Source: DASYTH01 sp035762905 (GTDB lineage: Bacteria; Actinomycetota; Actinomycetes; Mycobacteriales; Pseudonocardiaceae). Taken from it: a DNA stretch of 36,147 bases. Every line of letters starts with the position of its first letter. Positions within the stretch are counted from its first letter, which is position 1. Positions 8,369 to 16,657 of this stretch are shown here, piece after piece. Below the pieces are notes generated by a model. That model was not told the origin of the DNA. It worked only from the letters and a program-made list of their open reading frames with translations, and made no database searches. The position numbers and the translations under genes were made by a program. Location: contig NZ_DASUCC010000132.1 of the NCBI RefSeq assembly GCF_035762905.1, positions 1 to 36,147 on the forward strand, written 5' to 3'.

Positions 8369-9831
8369 TGACCGACGATCCGACCCGGGCTGAGCTGCCT
8401 GAGCTTCCCGGCATCGACCCCCGCCTGCTGATCCAGGCCATGGCCGCGGACGGGGTGGACACCTCGGACCCGGACGCGGTGCGGGACTGGCTTGCCCACT
8501 CCGGCGTCGAGCCGTCCGGCGAGGACGATGCCGAGGACGACTTCGCGGAGTACGAAGAGGTCTCCTTCAAGGAGCTGTTCGGGCTGCCGGACCGGTTGCC
8601 GCCGCTGCGGCTGCCGCCGGACGAGGACCTGGCCGCGGCCGCGCGGGAGTCCCGGCTGCTGGCCCTGGCCCACCGGCTCGCCGGTTGGGTCGGCGAGCGG
8701 CGCCCGGTCACCCCGCTCGGTGAGCCGGCCGACTGTGCCGATGCCGCGCGGGCGGTGGGGATCGAGGCGACCGGGCCGGTGGAGCGGCTGGGCGACGTGC
8801 CGGAGCTGGCGCACCTGTGGGAGCTGGCGGAGAGCGTCGAGCTGATCGACATCGGCGACGAGGAGGTCACGCCGGGCGTGGCCGGGCCGGTGTGGCCGGA
8901 CGGCGACGACGAGGACGTGCTGGACATCTGGGCCACCGCGCTCGCCGTGGTGATGACCAGCCTCGACCTGGACGCCGATCTGCACGGCGAGGAGGAGCTG
9001 GACTTCTACGGTTCCGGACCGGCGGTGCTGATGGCGATGTTCCTGGCGCGCAACGCCGGGGTGCCGTACGCGGAGCTGACCGAGCTGGTCCGGGAGAGCG
9101 CGGTCGGCCCGGCCCCGGCGCGGTGGGATGCCTGGGTGGCCGAGCACGGCGATCCCACCCGGGTGCTGCTCGCCCGCCTCGAGGAGCTGGGCGCCGTGCG
9201 GCTGGACGAGGAGGATGCCCGGCTGACCCCGCTGGCCCAGTGGGCGATGTGGGCGCAGCTGATGGACGGCGACGTCGAGGTGCCGTTGCTGCCCCCGGTC
9301 GAGGAGATGACCGCCGCCGAGCTGGTGGCCGCCGCCGAGGGCTTCACCGAGGAGGAACTGGCCGCCGAGACCGCCGCCTGGCTGGACCTGCGCACCCCCG
9401 AGCAGGCGGCCGAGGAGCTGCTTTCCGCCGCCGCCGAAGGCGACCCCGCCGACCGCATGTACGCCACCTCGGTGGTCACCAGCCGGATCGGCGACCCCGC
9501 CGAACCCCACTGGCGCGCGGCGCTCGACGACCCGCGGCTGCGCGCCTACGCCAAGCTGGCGCTGGCCCAGCAGCCGTCCTCCGAGGACCTCGCCTGGCTG
9601 CTCACCGACGTGCTGGCCACCACGGCGGTGGACGAGCCCGAGGAGATCGCCCGCCAGCTCGCCGAGGCCGTGCCCGCCGGCAAGGAGCAGGAGGTGTTCG
9701 ACCTCATGTGGCGCCTGCCGCATCCATGGGCCGGCGACGTGCTCACCCTGCTCGGCACCAACCACCCGGACAAGCAGATCGCCAAGGCGGCCCGGAAGGC
9801 GGCGTTCAAGGCCGCCTCGCACAACGCCTAG
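8368..9831 (+). CDS. Acidic actinobacterial protein, function unknown
   Basis: The protein has 487 residues, is very rich in Asp/Glu, and shows no membrane segment or signal peptide. Residues 45-65 are strongly acidic. Later segments alternate short helices; the last ~130 residues resemble HEAT-like helical pairs and end in a basic stretch (KQIAKAARKAAFKAA). I do not recognise the family. The GTG start at 8368 has no ribosome-binding site but lies right after a -10-like TAGGGT, so it may be leaderless. Its stop codon overlaps the stop of the convergent symporter gene within a CTAG tetramer. Confidence 0.7.
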   Translation: MTDDPTRAELPELPGIDPRLLIQAMAADGVDTSDPDAVRDWLAHSGVEPSGEDDAEDDFAEYEEVSFKELFGLPDRLPPLRLPPDEDLAAAARESRLLALAHRLAGWVGERRPVTPLGEPADCADAARAVGIEATGPVERLGDVPELAHLWELAESVELIDIGDEEVTPGVAGPVWPDGDDEDVLDIWATALAVVMTSLDLDADLHGEEELDFYGSGPAVLMAMFLARNAGVPYAELTELVRESAVGPAPARWDAWVAEHGDPTRVLLARLEELGAVRLDEEDARLTPLAQWAMWAQLMDGDVEVPLLPPVEEMTAAELVAAAEGFTEEELAAETAAWLDLRTPEQAAEELLSAAAEGDPADRMYATSVVTSRIGDPAEPHWRAALDDPRLRAYAKLALAQQPSSEDLAWLLTDVLATTAVDEPEEIARQLAEAVPAGKEQEVFDLMWRLPHPWAGDVLTLLGTNHPDKQIAKAARKAAFKAASHNA

Positions 9832-11459
9832 GCGGCCGCCGCGGCGGCGGGTTCCTCGGGCTCCGGGATGGCGGGGGTGCGGTGGCGCAGGGACATCAGG
9901 CCGCCCACGATCAGCGTGATGATCACGCCGAGCATGGTGTACCACCAGGTGGACAGGGCGAAGATGCCGTCGGCCGGGACGGGCCAGCCGAACCGGATCT
10001 CGATCGAGTCCCAGGACCGGATCGCGTTGGCGGCCCGGTCCTCTGCGGCGGAGGGGCCGGCGAACTTCACCGACAGGATCACGAACGCCATGATCACCAC
10101 GGTGGCGATGAACGCGACGATCGCGTCGGTCTGGCGGGCCCGGCGCACGATGAGGCCGAGCAGGAACGCGCCGAGCAGCGCGCCGTAGGTGTAGCCGGCG
10201 ATGCCGAGCGCCTGCACCACGATCGGGTCGGAGGTGGCCTTGTTGTAGCCGGCGAACATGCCGGCGCACAGGATGAGCAGGCCGGCCCACACCACCGTCC
10301 ACACGCGACCGAGACGCAGCCGCGCGGTCTCGTCCATGGTGCGCCGGGAGACCCGCTCGTAGACGTCGGTGACGGTGGCCGAGGCGAGCGCGCCGAGCGA
10401 GGAGCTGAGCGCCGCCGCCAGGATGCCGGCGATGACGAACCCGGACAGCCCGCTCGGCAGCTCGTTGACGATGAAGTGGCCGAACAGCTCGTCGTTCACG
10501 CCGAGCCCGAGCCCGCCGTTCGCGGTCGGACCGGTCGGCGCGGCGGCGTCGTAGAACGCCCACATCATCACGCCGATCACCAGGAAGAACGCGAACTGCA
10601 GCAGCACGACCACGCCGCTGGCGATCAGCGCCTTCTGCCCGGCGCGCACGTCCCTGGTGGCCATCAGCCGCTGCACGATCAGCTGGTCCGCGCCGTGCGA
10701 GGCCATGGACAGCAGCATCCCGCCGAAGAACGCCGCCACGAACGGGAAACCGGCGCCGGTGATCGGGTTGGCGGCGAAGTCGAACAGGTTCCACTTGTTG
10801 GCCTCGGTCGCCCGGGCGAACCAGCCGTCCGGCAGCGCGTTGGCCAGCGCGATGATCACGATCAGCCCGCCGAGGACGTACCAGAGCATCTGGATCGCGT
10901 CCACCCAGACCACGGCCCGCACCCCGCCGATGAACGTGTAGGCCAGCATGGCGATGCCGAGCACGACGATGATCGCCCAGTAGGACGCGTCGATGCCGAA
11001 CCCGGCCAGCACCACCTTGATCGGGATCGCGGTGGCGAACAGCCGGATGCCGTCGGCCAGCAGCCGGGTGAACTGGAAGGTCACCGACGCGGTTGCCCGC
11101 ATCCCGTCGCCGAACCGCTCCCCGAGGAACGCGTACGCGGTGACCAGATTTCCCCGGATGTAGCGGGGCAGCAGCGTGAACGCGACGATCACCCGGCCGA
11201 GGATGTAGCCGAACGCGAGCGTCAGGTAGGTCATGCCGCCGGTGGTCGGCGTGGCCAGGTAGGCCACCACCGGCACGCTGAGCACGGTGAGCGTCGAGGT
11301 CTCCGCCGAGACCACCGAGACGCACACCACCCACCAGGAGATCTTCTTCTCGCTGATGAAGTAGTCGGTCGCCGAGCGCTGCCGGCCGCCGATCGCGATG
11401 CCGAGCAGCGGCATCCCGATCAGGAACACCGCGATGACGGCGAGGTCGAGCAGTTCCAT
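9828..11459 (-). CDS. Sodium:solute symporter (SSS family)
   Basis: The 543-residue integral membrane protein has about 13 hydrophobic segments. Family-typical stretches include the N-terminal GxRxxxDYFISEKKI (residues 25-39), SAETSTLT in the second helix region and an LxARxxxAxQ-like region after the third. Proteins of this family import sugars, sialic acid, amino acids or similar solutes with Na+. It lies 18 bases downstream of anmK, with GGGAGGA just before ATG 11459, so the two form an operon. The neighbour suggests an amino-sugar such as anhydro-MurNAc or a related sugar acid as substrate; this is inference. Its stop overlaps the stop of the convergent gene. Confidence 0.9.
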   Translation of the reverse strand: MELLDLAVIAVFLIGMPLLGIAIGGRQRSATDYFISEKKISWWVVCVSVVSAETSTLTVLSVPVVAYLATPTTGGMTYLTLAFGYILGRVIVAFTLLPRYIRGNLVTAYAFLGERFGDGMRATASVTFQFTRLLADGIRLFATAIPIKVVLAGFGIDASYWAIIVVLGIAMLAYTFIGGVRAVVWVDAIQMLWYVLGGLIVIIALANALPDGWFARATEANKWNLFDFAANPITGAGFPFVAAFFGGMLLSMASHGADQLIVQRLMATRDVRAGQKALIASGVVVLLQFAFFLVIGVMMWAFYDAAAPTGPTANGGLGLGVNDELFGHFIVNELPSGLSGFVIAGILAAALSSSLGALASATVTDVYERVSRRTMDETARLRLGRVWTVVWAGLLILCAGMFAGYNKATSDPIVVQALGIAGYTYGALLGAFLLGLIVRRARQTDAIVAFIATVVIMAFVILSVKFAGPSAAEDRAANAIRSWDSIEIRFGWPVPADGIFALSTWWYTMLGVIITLIVGGLMSLRHRTPAIPEPEEPAAAAAA

Positions 11460-11477
11460 GCGGTCCTCCCGGGAAGA

Positions 11478-12671
11478 TCAGTGCACCCGCAACCGGGTGA
11501 CGGCCGTGGTCACCGGGTCGGGTAAGTGCAGGGGGCCCTTGCCGGGGGTGATGCTGCCCAGCAGTCGCGGCCCGGCGGCCCCGGTCGCGCTGGTGGCGTC
11601 GGCCGGCGCGCCGCACCAGGTCAGAAAGCCCAGCAGGGCGGCGAGATAGGCCTCCTTGGCGTCGGTCGGCAGGCCCAGCTCGTCGCTGGTGATCACCGGG
11701 ACCGGGTCCAGGTTGCGGCGCAGTGCGGCCATCAGCACCGGGTTGCGCACGCCGCCGCCGGAGGCGATCACCTTGCCGGCCTCGCGGCCCCGGCAGGCGT
11801 CGGCGATCGTCACCGCGGTCAGCTCGACCAGGGTGGCCAGCAGGTCCACGGCCGGCACGTGCGGCAGGCCCTCCATGGCCGTGCGCAGGTAGTCGGCGTG
11901 GAAGTGCTCCTTGCCGGTCGACTTCGGCGGCTGCTTCACGTAGTAGGGATCGGCCAGCAGCGTGGCCAGCAGGTCCGGGCGGGTGGTGCCCTGCGCGGCC
12001 AACTCGCCGTCCACGTCCTGCTGCCACACGCCGTCGGAGACCATCCGGGCGGCGGCGTCGAGCAGGGCGTTGCCCGGGCCGGTGTCGAACGCCAGGGTGG
12101 GCGCCTCCGGGGCGACCACGGTGATGTTGGCGATCCCGCCGATGTTCAGCGCTGCCACCGGTTCGGCCGCGCCGGCCAGCCACAGCTGGTCGAGCACGGC
12201 GGCCAGCGGGGCGCCGTGCCCGCCGGCCGCGACGTCCCGGGCGCGCAGGTCGGCGATCACCGGAAGCCCGGTGTGCTCGGCGATCCAGGCCGGCTGGCCG
12301 AGCTGCAGCGAGCCGAGGCAGCGCCCGCCGTCGACCCAGTGGTAGATCGTCTGACCGAGCGAGGAGATCAGGTCGGCGCGGCCGCCGGCGAGGTCGGTGA
12401 GCGCGTCGGCGGCGGCCGTTCCGAACGCCTGCCCCACCTCGGTGTCCAGCCGGCACAGCTGGCCCGCGGTGCAGGAGCCGGGCGGCAGGGCGGCCAGCAG
12501 CGCCTCGCGCAGGGCACCCGGATAGGCGATTGCCCGATGCCCCAACGGAATGAGTTCCACGGTGCCATCGGTCAGCCGCAGGTCCACGGCGGAGACGTCG
12601 ATGCTGTCCATGGAGGTCCCGGAGATCAACCCGATGACCCGTACGGCTGCTTGCGGCTGCGTCACTGGCAT
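11478..12671 (-). CDS. anmK: Anhydro-N-acetylmuramic acid kinase
   Basis: AnmK opens and phosphorylates 1,6-anhydro-MurNAc to MurNAc-6-phosphate in cell-wall recycling. The 397-residue length fits. Visible features are the nucleotide-binding GLISGTSMDSIDVSAVDL (residues 14-31), RARDVAAGGHGAPL with the presumed catalytic Asp146, the sugar/ATP-site GGIANITV near 178-185, and FDTGPGNALLD near 195-205. The first motif has Ser where many members have Gly (GTSMDG). I chose ATG 12671, close to the first beta strand; a TTG at 12695 is in frame but adds only eight residues. It is first in a two-gene operon with the symporter and is divergent from the ngc-like transporter. Confidence 0.93.
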   Translation of the reverse strand: MPVTQPQAAVRVIGLISGTSMDSIDVSAVDLRLTDGTVELIPLGHRAIAYPGALREALLAALPPGSCTAGQLCRLDTEVGQAFGTAAADALTDLAGGRADLISSLGQTIYHWVDGGRCLGSLQLGQPAWIAEHTGLPVIADLRARDVAAGGHGAPLAAVLDQLWLAGAAEPVAALNIGGIANITVVAPEAPTLAFDTGPGNALLDAAARMVSDGVWQQDVDGELAAQGTTRPDLLATLLADPYYVKQPPKSTGKEHFHADYLRTAMEGLPHVPAVDLLATLVELTAVTIADACRGREAGKVIASGGGVRNPVLMAALRRNLDPVPVITSDELGLPTDAKEAYLAALLGFLTWCGAPADATSATGAAGPRLLGSITPGKGPLHLPDPVTTAVTRLRVH

Positions 12672-12710
12672 GACCCGTTCCCGCGCGGTGGGCAAATGCA
12701 GGTGCCCAGG

Positions 12711-12725
12711 TTAGTTCTTGACTAA
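12711..12725. promoter_or_regulatory. Candidate operator between anmK and ngcE
   Basis: The inverted repeat TTAGT-TCTTG-ACTAA is A+T-rich in a very G+C-rich genome and lies in the divergent intergenic region. Its arms resemble those of ROK-family repressor sites such as XylR boxes. It stands 18 bases upstream of the likely ngcE -35, which suits control of both directions. No regulator gene lies in the window. Confidence 0.45.
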
Positions 12726-12742
12726 ATCGATGTCCACAGTGG

Positions 12743-12771
12743 TTGAACTTTGGCCACAACTGGCGTAGACA
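12743..12771 (+). promoter_or_regulatory. Probable promoter of the ngcEFG-like operon
   Basis: TTGAAC (12743-12748) and TAGACA (12766-12771) are separated by 17 bases, a good vegetative promoter match. It would start transcription near 12778. An AGGGAG ribosome-binding site lies just before ATG 12837. Confidence 0.5.
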
Positions 12772-12836
12772 CCGCGATACGGTGTGAACCCGCGCACGGC
12801 TCGCATCGGCTCGACGACGATCGACAGGGAGATGGC

Positions 12837-14261
12837 ATGCCGACTTTCTCAGCCGACAGAAGCAGGCGGGACTTCCTGCGCACGATGCTGGCCAGCGGAC
12901 TGATCGCGGTCCCGGGCTCGGCCGCGCTGGCCGGATGTGCGACCGCGGGCGGCGGCTCGCAGGAACAGGTTCAGGGCACCGAGACCAACCAGAATCCGCT
13001 CGGCGTCGACACCAGTGCCCCGCTCGAGGTCGTGATGTTCGCCGGTGGCCTCAAAACCGAACTGGAGTGGGTGCAGCGCAGCTACAACGAGCTGTTCCCG
13101 AACGCCAAGATCAACCTGACCTCCACGGTCAACATCAACTCGCTGCAGCCGCGGTTCACCGGCGGCAACCCGCCGGACATGGTCAACAACTCCGGGGCGC
13201 AGAAGATCCCGCTCGCCGCCCTCGCCGGCGCCGGGCAACTGACCGACCTCGCCTCGCTGCTGGACGCGCCGTCGCTGGAGGACCCGAGCAAGAAGGTCCG
13301 CGACACGATCGTCCCGGAGGCGATCAAGGTCGGCACCTACGACGACGACGTGCTGGTGCTCAACTACGTGCTCTCCGCCTACGGCGTGTTCTACTCCCGG
13401 TCGCTGTTCGAGAAGAACGGCTGGAAGCTGCCGACCGTGTGGTCGGAGTTCATCAGCTTCGCCGCGGAGATGAAGAAGGCCGGCCTGTCCCCGATGGGCT
13501 ACGGCGGCGTCAACGCCCCGCACTACGTCACCGAGATGATGCTCACCATGGCCGGCAAGTCCGGCGGTGCGGACGTGGTGAAGGCCATCGACAACCTCGA
13601 GCCGAACGCGTGGAAGCACGACGCGGTGCGCAACGCCGCGGCGGCCATCGAGGAACTGGCCCGCATGGACGGCTTCCTGCCCGGCAGCCCCGGTCTCAAG
13701 CACACCGAGGCACAGACCGAGTTCGTCACCGGCAAGATCGGCACCTACCCCAGCGGTTCCTGGCTGGAGAACGAGATGAAGACGTCCACCCCGGCCGGGT
13801 TCGACATGGTGATGGCGCCGACCCCGCGGCTGGACTCCTCGGACAAGCTGCCGCTGGAGGCCTTACATTCCAACCCCGGCGAGCCGTTCATCGTGCCCAA
13901 ACAGGCCAAGAACGCCCGCGGCGGGCTGGAGTTCTTCCGGCACATGCTGGCTCCGGACAACGCCAGGGCCTACTCCGAGTTCACCGGCTCCCTGACCATC
14001 GTCACCTCCTCGCACGACAAGGTGGTCAGCGACAGCACCTCGTTCAAGTCGGTCACCGAGGCGCTGAAGAAGGCCGGCGACAACACGTTCACCTTCCTGT
14101 TCATGGACTGGTACGGCGACCTGAAGAAGAACGCGGCCATCGCCGCGATGACCGACCTGCTGACCGGGCGGACCAACGCCGAGGGTTTCATCACCGCGGC
14201 GCAAACCGCGGCCGACGCGGTCGCCGCCGACAGCAACGTGCCGAAGTTCAAGCGTAAGTAG
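12837..14261 (+). CDS. ngcE: GlcNAc/diacetylchitobiose-type ABC transporter binding lipoprotein (NgcE-like)
   Basis: This extracytoplasmic solute-binding protein of the carbohydrate ABC class has 474 residues. The N-terminus has a twin-arginine motif SRRDFLR (residues 9-15), a hydrophobic stretch and the lipobox LAGC with Cys34, so it should be a Tat-exported lipoprotein. Internal segments match what I recall of the NgcE family, for example PRFTGGNPPDMVNNSGAQ near 97-114 and the GSWLENEM segment near 306-313. NgcE of Streptomyces binds N-acetylglucosamine and chitobiose. ATG 12837 follows AGGGAG. Two permease genes follow at once. No ATPase gene is present, so a shared MsiK-type ATPase elsewhere is expected. 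The sugar assignment is by family resemblance. Confidence 0.85.
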   Translation: MPTFSADRSRRDFLRTMLASGLIAVPGSAALAGCATAGGGSQEQVQGTETNQNPLGVDTSAPLEVVMFAGGLKTELEWVQRSYNELFPNAKINLTSTVNINSLQPRFTGGNPPDMVNNSGAQKIPLAALAGAGQLTDLASLLDAPSLEDPSKKVRDTIVPEAIKVGTYDDDVLVLNYVLSAYGVFYSRSLFEKNGWKLPTVWSEFISFAAEMKKAGLSPMGYGGVNAPHYVTEMMLTMAGKSGGADVVKAIDNLEPNAWKHDAVRNAAAAIEELARMDGFLPGSPGLKHTEAQTEFVTGKIGTYPSGSWLENEMKTSTPAGFDMVMAPTPRLDSSDKLPLEALHSNPGEPFIVPKQAKNARGGLEFFRHMLAPDNARAYSEFTGSLTIVTSSHDKVVSDSTSFKSVTEALKKAGDNTFTFLFMDWYGDLKKNAAIAAMTDLLTGRTNAEGFITAAQTAADAVAADSNVPKFKRK

Positions 14262-14267
14262 CCTCCC

Positions 14268-15191
14268 GTGCACCACGGCAAGTACCGGTTCATCATCGGG
14301 TTCCTGGTGGCCCCGCTCGCGCTGTACGTGCTGTTCGTCGTCTCCCCGAACATCCAGGCGGTGCTCTACTCGTTCACCGACTGGAGCGGGTACAGCCAGA
14401 CGCAGAACTTCATCGGGCTGGACAACTACGTGCGCCTGGTGAAGGACCCGATGTTCTGGACCGCGCTGTCGCACAACGGCGTGCTGCTGCTGGTGCTGCC
14501 GATCGTGACGATCTCGCTCGGCCTGGTGTTCGCGTTCATGCTCAACCTCGGCGGGCCGCGGCGCGGTGCGGTGGCCCGTGGGCTGCGCGGGTCGCGGTTC
14601 TACAGCGCGGTCTACTTCTTTCCCTACCTGCTCTCCGTGGCGATCATCGCGGTGCTTTGGGAGCAGGCGTACAACCCGCGGGGCGGGGTGGTGCCGAGGG
14701 CCATGTCGGCGCTCGGCATCGACCCGCCGAGGGACGGCCTGCTCGGCACGCCGTCCACCGTGCTGTGGGCGTGCATCGCGGTGGCGGTGTGGCACGGGGT
14801 CGGGTTCTACGTGGTGCTGTTCTCGGCCGGGATCGCGTCCATCCCGACCGACGTCCTGGAAGCGGCCGCGCTGGACGGGGTCAACCGGTTCACCCTGTTC
14901 TTCCGGGTCGTGATCCCGCTGCTGTGGGACAACGTGCAGGTCGCGTTCGTCTACCTGGGCATCATCGCGCTCGACTTCTTCGCCATCGTCAACATCATGA
15001 CCCCGCACCCGGAGGCGGTGGGCAACTCCACCGAGGTGATCGCGCACTACCTGTTCACCCGGGCGTTCTCCGGGGACGCCAACCCGCAGTACGGCTACGC
15101 GTCGGCGATCGGCGTGGCGCTGTTCTTCCTCACCCTGACCCTTGCCGCGGTCATGTTCCGGGTGAGCCGCCGGGAGAAGGTGGAGTTCTGA
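14268..15191 (+). CDS. ngcF: Sugar ABC transporter permease (NgcF-like)
   Basis: The 307-residue inner-membrane permease of the MalF type has six hydrophobic segments. The cytoplasmic EAA loop EAAALDGVNRFTLFFRVVIP, near residues 197-217, contacts the ATPase. The start is GTG 14268, seven bases after the ngcE stop. The stop overlaps the next start by one base (TGATG). It forms the transport channel with the next gene and takes substrate from the upstream lipoprotein. The gene symbol follows from the operon order and the NgcE-like first gene. Confidence 0.85.
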   Translation: MHHGKYRFIIGFLVAPLALYVLFVVSPNIQAVLYSFTDWSGYSQTQNFIGLDNYVRLVKDPMFWTALSHNGVLLLVLPIVTISLGLVFAFMLNLGGPRRGAVARGLRGSRFYSAVYFFPYLLSVAIIAVLWEQAYNPRGGVVPRAMSALGIDPPRDGLLGTPSTVLWACIAVAVWHGVGFYVVLFSAGIASIPTDVLEAAALDGVNRFTLFFRVVIPLLWDNVQVAFVYLGIIALDFFAIVNIMTPHPEAVGNSTEVIAHYLFTRAFSGDANPQYGYASAIGVALFFLTLTLAAVMFRVSRREKVEF

Positions 15192-16096
15192 TGACGCTGA
15201 CCGAGGTGCGCCCGCCGGCCCCGGTGTCCCGGCCGGCCGGCTCGGGGCCGCGCCGGCCGCGCCGGGTGGCCGAGCGCTCGGCCAGCGCCGGCTTCCAGGC
15301 GATCCTCGCGGCCTGGGCGTTGGTGTCGGTGCTGCCGCTGATCTGGGCCGCGATCACCGCGTTCAAGCCGAACCCGGAGGTGTTCGCCTCGCCGTGGCAG
15401 CTGCCGTCCCGGTGGGACTTCGGCAACTTCGCCCGGGCCTGGGGCGCGGCCTCGATCGGCCAGTTCTTCGTCAACACGGTGATCGTGGTGTCCGGCGCGC
15501 TGGTGCTCACCATGCTGCTGTCCACCATGGTCGCCTACGTGGTGGCGCGCTACGAGTTCCGCGGCAACCGGGTGATCTACTACCTGTTCGCCGGCGGCCT
15601 GATGTTCCCGGTCTTCCTCGCCCTGGTCCCGTTGTTCTTCGTGGTCCGCAACCTCGGCCTGCTGCACAGCCACATCGGCCTGATCCTGGTCTACGCCGCC
15701 TACGCGATGCCGTTCTCGGTGTTCTTCCTGGTCGCCTTCTTCCGCACGCTGCCCACCGCCGTCGCCGAGGCCGCCCTGATCGACGGCTGCTCGCACAGCG
15801 GCGTCTTCTTCCGGATCATGCTCCCGATGGCCCGCCCCGGCATCGTCAGCGTCGCCCTGTTCAACGTGCTGAGCCTGTGGAACCAGTACCTGCTCCCGCT
15901 GGTCCTCAACCAGGGCGACAAGTCCACCGCCGTGCTCACCGAGGGCCTGGCCGCCCTGGTCGCCGAGCAGGGTTACGCCTCCGACTGGAGCGCCCTGTTC
16001 GCCGGCATGGTCATCGCCATGCTCCCGGTCCTCGTCGTCTACCTCGTCTTCCAGCGCCGCGTCCGCCAGGGCTTCGTCGCCGGCGCCCTGAAGTAG
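15191..16096 (+). CDS. ngcG: Sugar ABC transporter permease (NgcG-like)
   Basis: The 301-residue MalG-type permease has a Pro/Arg-rich cytoplasmic N-terminus (residues 5-30), six membrane segments and the EAA loop EAALIDGCSHSGVFFRIMLP near 192-211. ATG 15191 shares its A with the stop of the preceding gene, so translation is coupled; a longer frame upstream is only a shadow of ngcF. It is the last gene of the transporter operon. As no ATP-binding protein follows, the complex probably uses a multi-sugar ATPase such as MsiK encoded elsewhere. Confidence 0.87.
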   Translation: MTLTEVRPPAPVSRPAGSGPRRPRRVAERSASAGFQAILAAWALVSVLPLIWAAITAFKPNPEVFASPWQLPSRWDFGNFARAWGAASIGQFFVNTVIVVSGALVLTMLLSTMVAYVVARYEFRGNRVIYYLFAGGLMFPVFLALVPLFFVVRNLGLLHSHIGLILVYAAYAMPFSVFFLVAFFRTLPTAVAEAALIDGCSHSGVFFRIMLPMARPGIVSVALFNVLSLWNQYLLPLVLNQGDKSTAVLTEGLAALVAEQGYASDWSALFAGMVIAMLPVLVVYLVFQRRVRQGFVAGALK

Positions 16097-16104
16097 CCGT
16101 CCCC

Positions 16105-16134
16105 TGTGGACAACTTCTTGGTCCCTGTGGATAG
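16105..16134 (-). promoter_or_regulatory. Pair of DnaA-box-like sequences
   Basis: TGTGGACAA at 16105-16113 is the exact complement of the actinobacterial DnaA box TTGTCCACA. TGTGGATAG at 16126-16134 is the complement of CTATCCACA, one base from the classical TTATCCACA. Both have the same orientation and lie 21 bases apart, two helical turns, in the gap before the 16204 gene. No dnaA or dnaN is near, so this is not evidently oriC. Confidence 0.5.
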
Positions 16135-16203
16135 AGTTTTGCCCGATCACAGGCTTGCGGGCAGGGTGGCCGTGTACACCCAGCCACTGGAAGGGGACCA
16201 TCC

Positions 16204-16599
16204 ATGAGTGAGCTCGCCCGGCTCGATATCCGAGTCACCAACCTGGAGCGCGAAATGCCCGAAGTCCGCAAGCTCGCCGCCGACGCGAGCAACGAAGTCG
16301 GCGACGTGCACGCCCGCCTCCGCGCCCACACCAAGTCCCTCAATGCCCTGCGCACCACCCAGGTGGAGCAGGGAGTCCTCCTGAGGGAGCAGGGAGTGCT
16401 GCTGAACGAGCAGGGAGTGCTGCTGAACGAGCAGGGAGTCCTGCTGAACGAGCAGGGAGTCCTGCTGAGGGAGAACGGCCAGGAGTTGAGTGACCTGCGC
16501 ACCGAGATGCGGGAGGGCTTCGCGAAGCTGAATGTGGGCATGGCCCAGATGACGGCGCTGATCACTCTCGCCCTGCGGAAGTTGGAGAATGGTGAGTGA
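16204..16599 (+). CDS. Small coiled-coil protein with tandem heptad repeat
   Basis: The 131-residue protein is predicted to be one continuous helix. Residues 55-89 are five copies of a seven-residue unit EQGVLL(R/N), an ideal heptad for a parallel coiled coil, flanked by more irregular heptads. There is no signal peptide; the C-terminal AQMTALITLAL stretch is mildly hydrophobic. GGAAGGGG ends seven bases before ATG 16204. I do not recognise a family. It stands alone between the ngc-like operon and ftsY, with two DnaA-box-like sites upstream. Confidence 0.75.
   Translation: MSELARLDIRVTNLEREMPEVRKLAADASNEVGDVHARLRAHTKSLNALRTTQVEQGVLLREQGVLLNEQGVLLNEQGVLLNEQGVLLRENGQELSDLRTEMREGFAKLNVGMAQMTALITLALRKLENGE
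16366..16470 (+). repeat. Five tandem 21-bp repeats in coding sequence
   Basis: Five in-frame units of 21 bases (starting 16366, 16387, 16408, 16429, 16450) encode EQGVLLR, EQGVLLN x3 and EQGVLLR. The units differ at only a few positions (GTC/GTG CTC/CTG, and AAC/AGG at the end). This near-identity at DNA level suggests recent amplification and possible copy-number variation. Confidence 0.95.
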
Positions 16600-16657
16600 C
16601 CCTGCTGCTGGGTGATGGTGTCTGCGGGGGGTCTGGGGTGGATGCGAGGATGGCCGG

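Noticed and set aside
8353..12759. A 1468-codon open frame on the minus strand
   Set aside because: It runs antisense to the 8368 gene and out of frame through the symporter and anmK. Composition is Arg/Gly/Pro/His rich without domains, a typical G+C-rich shadow.
12672..12836. DasR (dre) site between anmK and ngcE
   Set aside because: GTGG-N11-CCAC at 12739-12757 was considered, but the spacing does not fit the TGGTCTAGACCA-type dre element.
16099..16140. Replication origin
   Set aside because: Only two DnaA-like boxes are present, with no dnaA, dnaN or A+T-rich unwinding region.
16366..16470. CRISPR-like array
   Set aside because: Units are directly adjacent without spacers and encode an in-frame heptad.
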